Below are positions 62,908 to 64,000 of a stretch of 64,000 bases of DNA, piece by piece. Positions within the stretch are counted from its first letter, which is position 1. Each line of letters begins with the position of its first letter. The translations under genes were made by a program, and so were the position numbers. The notes beneath the pieces were generated by a model, which saw only the letters and a list, made by a program, of their open reading frames with translations, had not been told where the DNA came from and searched no databases. Origin of the DNA: Gigaspora rosea (taxonomy: Eukaryota; Glomeromycota; Glomeromycetes; Diversisporales; Gigasporaceae); the NCBI GenBank assembly GCA_003550325.1, contig QKWP01000665.1:57353-121352 (forward strand). Direction: 5' to 3'.

Positions 62908-63076
62908 TGCAAAAAATATGATCGTCGAAGAGGTGGAATCAGATTTTTTTAAAAAGATATTTATCTGATAGCATTGTCCAATAAGAAATCACAGATTTAG
63001 TACCACTTAAAAAAACTGACTGATATAAGTCCCGCATTCATTAAGATAATCTTTTCGTAGTTCTGTAATTATCGTT
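62908..63076. promoter_or_regulatory. short shared upstream region of uL23 and DPH2
   Basis: Only 169 bp separate the two start codons, which face away from each other, so both promoters must lie here or overlap the genes. Pyrimidine- and A-runs are present but no motif is certain. Confidence 0.5.
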
Positions 63077-64000
63077 ATGTCTTCTCTTCAGGGACCTAAC
63101 AATTTTACTAATGACGGTAGTGCCGTCATAGATCGAACAATTGAAGTTCGTAGCAAAAAATTGGCGAAATCAATTCAAGAATTAGATCATATTTACGAAA
63201 TTGAGCGTACTGTAGAAATGATTATGAGTGGAGGCTATGAAAGAGTAAGTTAAGCATACTTCTAGTAATAAATAAGGACTAACCATTCTTAATTTATAGA
63301 TTGCTCTTCAATTTCCGGACGATTTACTAGCTGATTCAGTTGAAGTTACGACAGTATTGCGCGATCGAACTCAGAAAAAGATCTTCGTTTTGGCTGACAC
63401 TTCATATGGCAGGTAAATATTTTTTTCTGTCTTTTTATCTTCAAAAATATATACTTTTATTGAAATTACTTTATTCCATTATAGTTGTTGCGTTGACGAA
63501 GTTGCAGCTCAACATGCTAGTGCTGAATGCATTATTCATTACGGCCGTTCGTGTTTAAGCCCGTAAGAAACAACATGTTTAAATTTATCTCTTGACGTGC
63601 CAAAAACATTTTTCTTAATTTGGCGCAGTACTTCTCGCTTGCCCGTCCTATACGTGTTTGGTAAACACCCCATAGATATTGATCATTGCTTAGAAGTATT
63701 CGATAATTTGTTTGGTCAAGATAACACTATAAAAATAATCATCATGTATGATGTAGTATATTCTTATTGTATCGGTAAGTATTTGTCGTTTTTGCTTATT
63801 GATCTTTAGTTTCTTAAAAGGATTGCATAGTTTTCAACTTCTTTTTATTAGATAAATTCGTTCATAAAGTGCAAACAGACTTGAAATACACAAATGTTAT
63901 TCAATCTTTCGTCAAGACCGATTGTAATATATCACAAGAATTAAAAGGTAAGCTAAAAAAAAAAGAGAAAAAAGGTAACCACACGTCAACTATTGGTTTC
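63077..64000 (+). CDS. DPH2: diphthamide biosynthesis protein 2 (DPH2), 5' part
   Basis: DPH2 works with DPH1 in the first step of diphthamide synthesis on elongation factor 2, as a radical-SAM-type [4Fe-4S] heterodimer. Exons seen: 63077-63244, 63300-63412, 63485-63562, 63629-63774, 63852-63947, then a GTAAGC donor and the window ends. About 200 residues are covered. Family marks are [32 protein letters not shown] and [10 protein letters not shown]. The second block holds the first cluster-region cysteines. The C-terminal half is outside the window. No defect is seen. Confidence 0.9.

Overview
The window is AT-rich eukaryotic nuclear DNA. It carries compact protein genes broken by many short introns (mostly about 60-130 nt, GT-AG, with two GC-AG cases), set in a sea of transposon debris. 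Intron style, protein families, a Ste18-type G-gamma subunit ending in a CAAX box and a very high load of small hAT-type elements suggest a fungus. An arbuscular mycorrhizal species (Glomeromycotina, Rhizophagus-like) is my best guess, but that is inference and no marker sequence proves it.

Layout. 1-17,900 is gene-poor: low-complexity DNA, several small transposons with exact target-site duplications (TSDs), a 5.0 kb element with 71-bp terminal direct repeats (4642-9614) holding decayed ORFs and a 587-bp tandem repeat, and a decayed autonomous hAT element (14242-16979, containing a 207-nt assembly gap). 17,921-22,336 (-) is the ubiquitin-activating enzyme UBA1 in 17 exons, with an in-frame TAG just after the catalytic cysteine. 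27,546-29,130 (+) is eIF2-beta. 30,532-32,965 (+) is an ataxin-10 homologue. 33,886-35,298 (-) is a single-pass Ser/Thr/Asn-rich membrane protein. 35,730-46,945 holds two copies in tandem of a roughly 3.7-kb repeat. The second copy is swollen by at least three TSD-flanked hAT-type insertions, one of them carrying a further nested insertion, plus a probable fourth. A third partial copy lies inverted at 23,475-24,811.

48,026-53,147 is a dense housekeeping cluster: L-2-hydroxyglutarate dehydrogenase-like oxidoreductase (+), a 79-aa G-protein gamma subunit (-), and Rab escort protein (+). 53,148-59,664 is mostly repeats and degenerate ORFs. 59,665-61,279 (-) is an Nta1-type N-terminal amidase, 62,110-62,907 (-) is ribosomal protein uL23, and from 63,077 (+) DPH2 starts and runs off the window.

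The genes do not form a pathway. UBA1 and the Nta1-like amidase both belong to ubiquitin/N-degron protein turnover; eIF2-beta, uL23 and DPH2 belong to translation; REP and G-gamma both act with lipid-modified signalling or trafficking proteins. Exon boundaries were derived by hand from splice motifs and unbroken reading frame, and each complete gene model sums to a whole number of codons. The main points of interest are the UBA1 stop codon, the well-resolved transposon history (TSDs, paralogous empty sites, nesting), the two GC-AG introns, and an apparent single-N contig join at 36,638.
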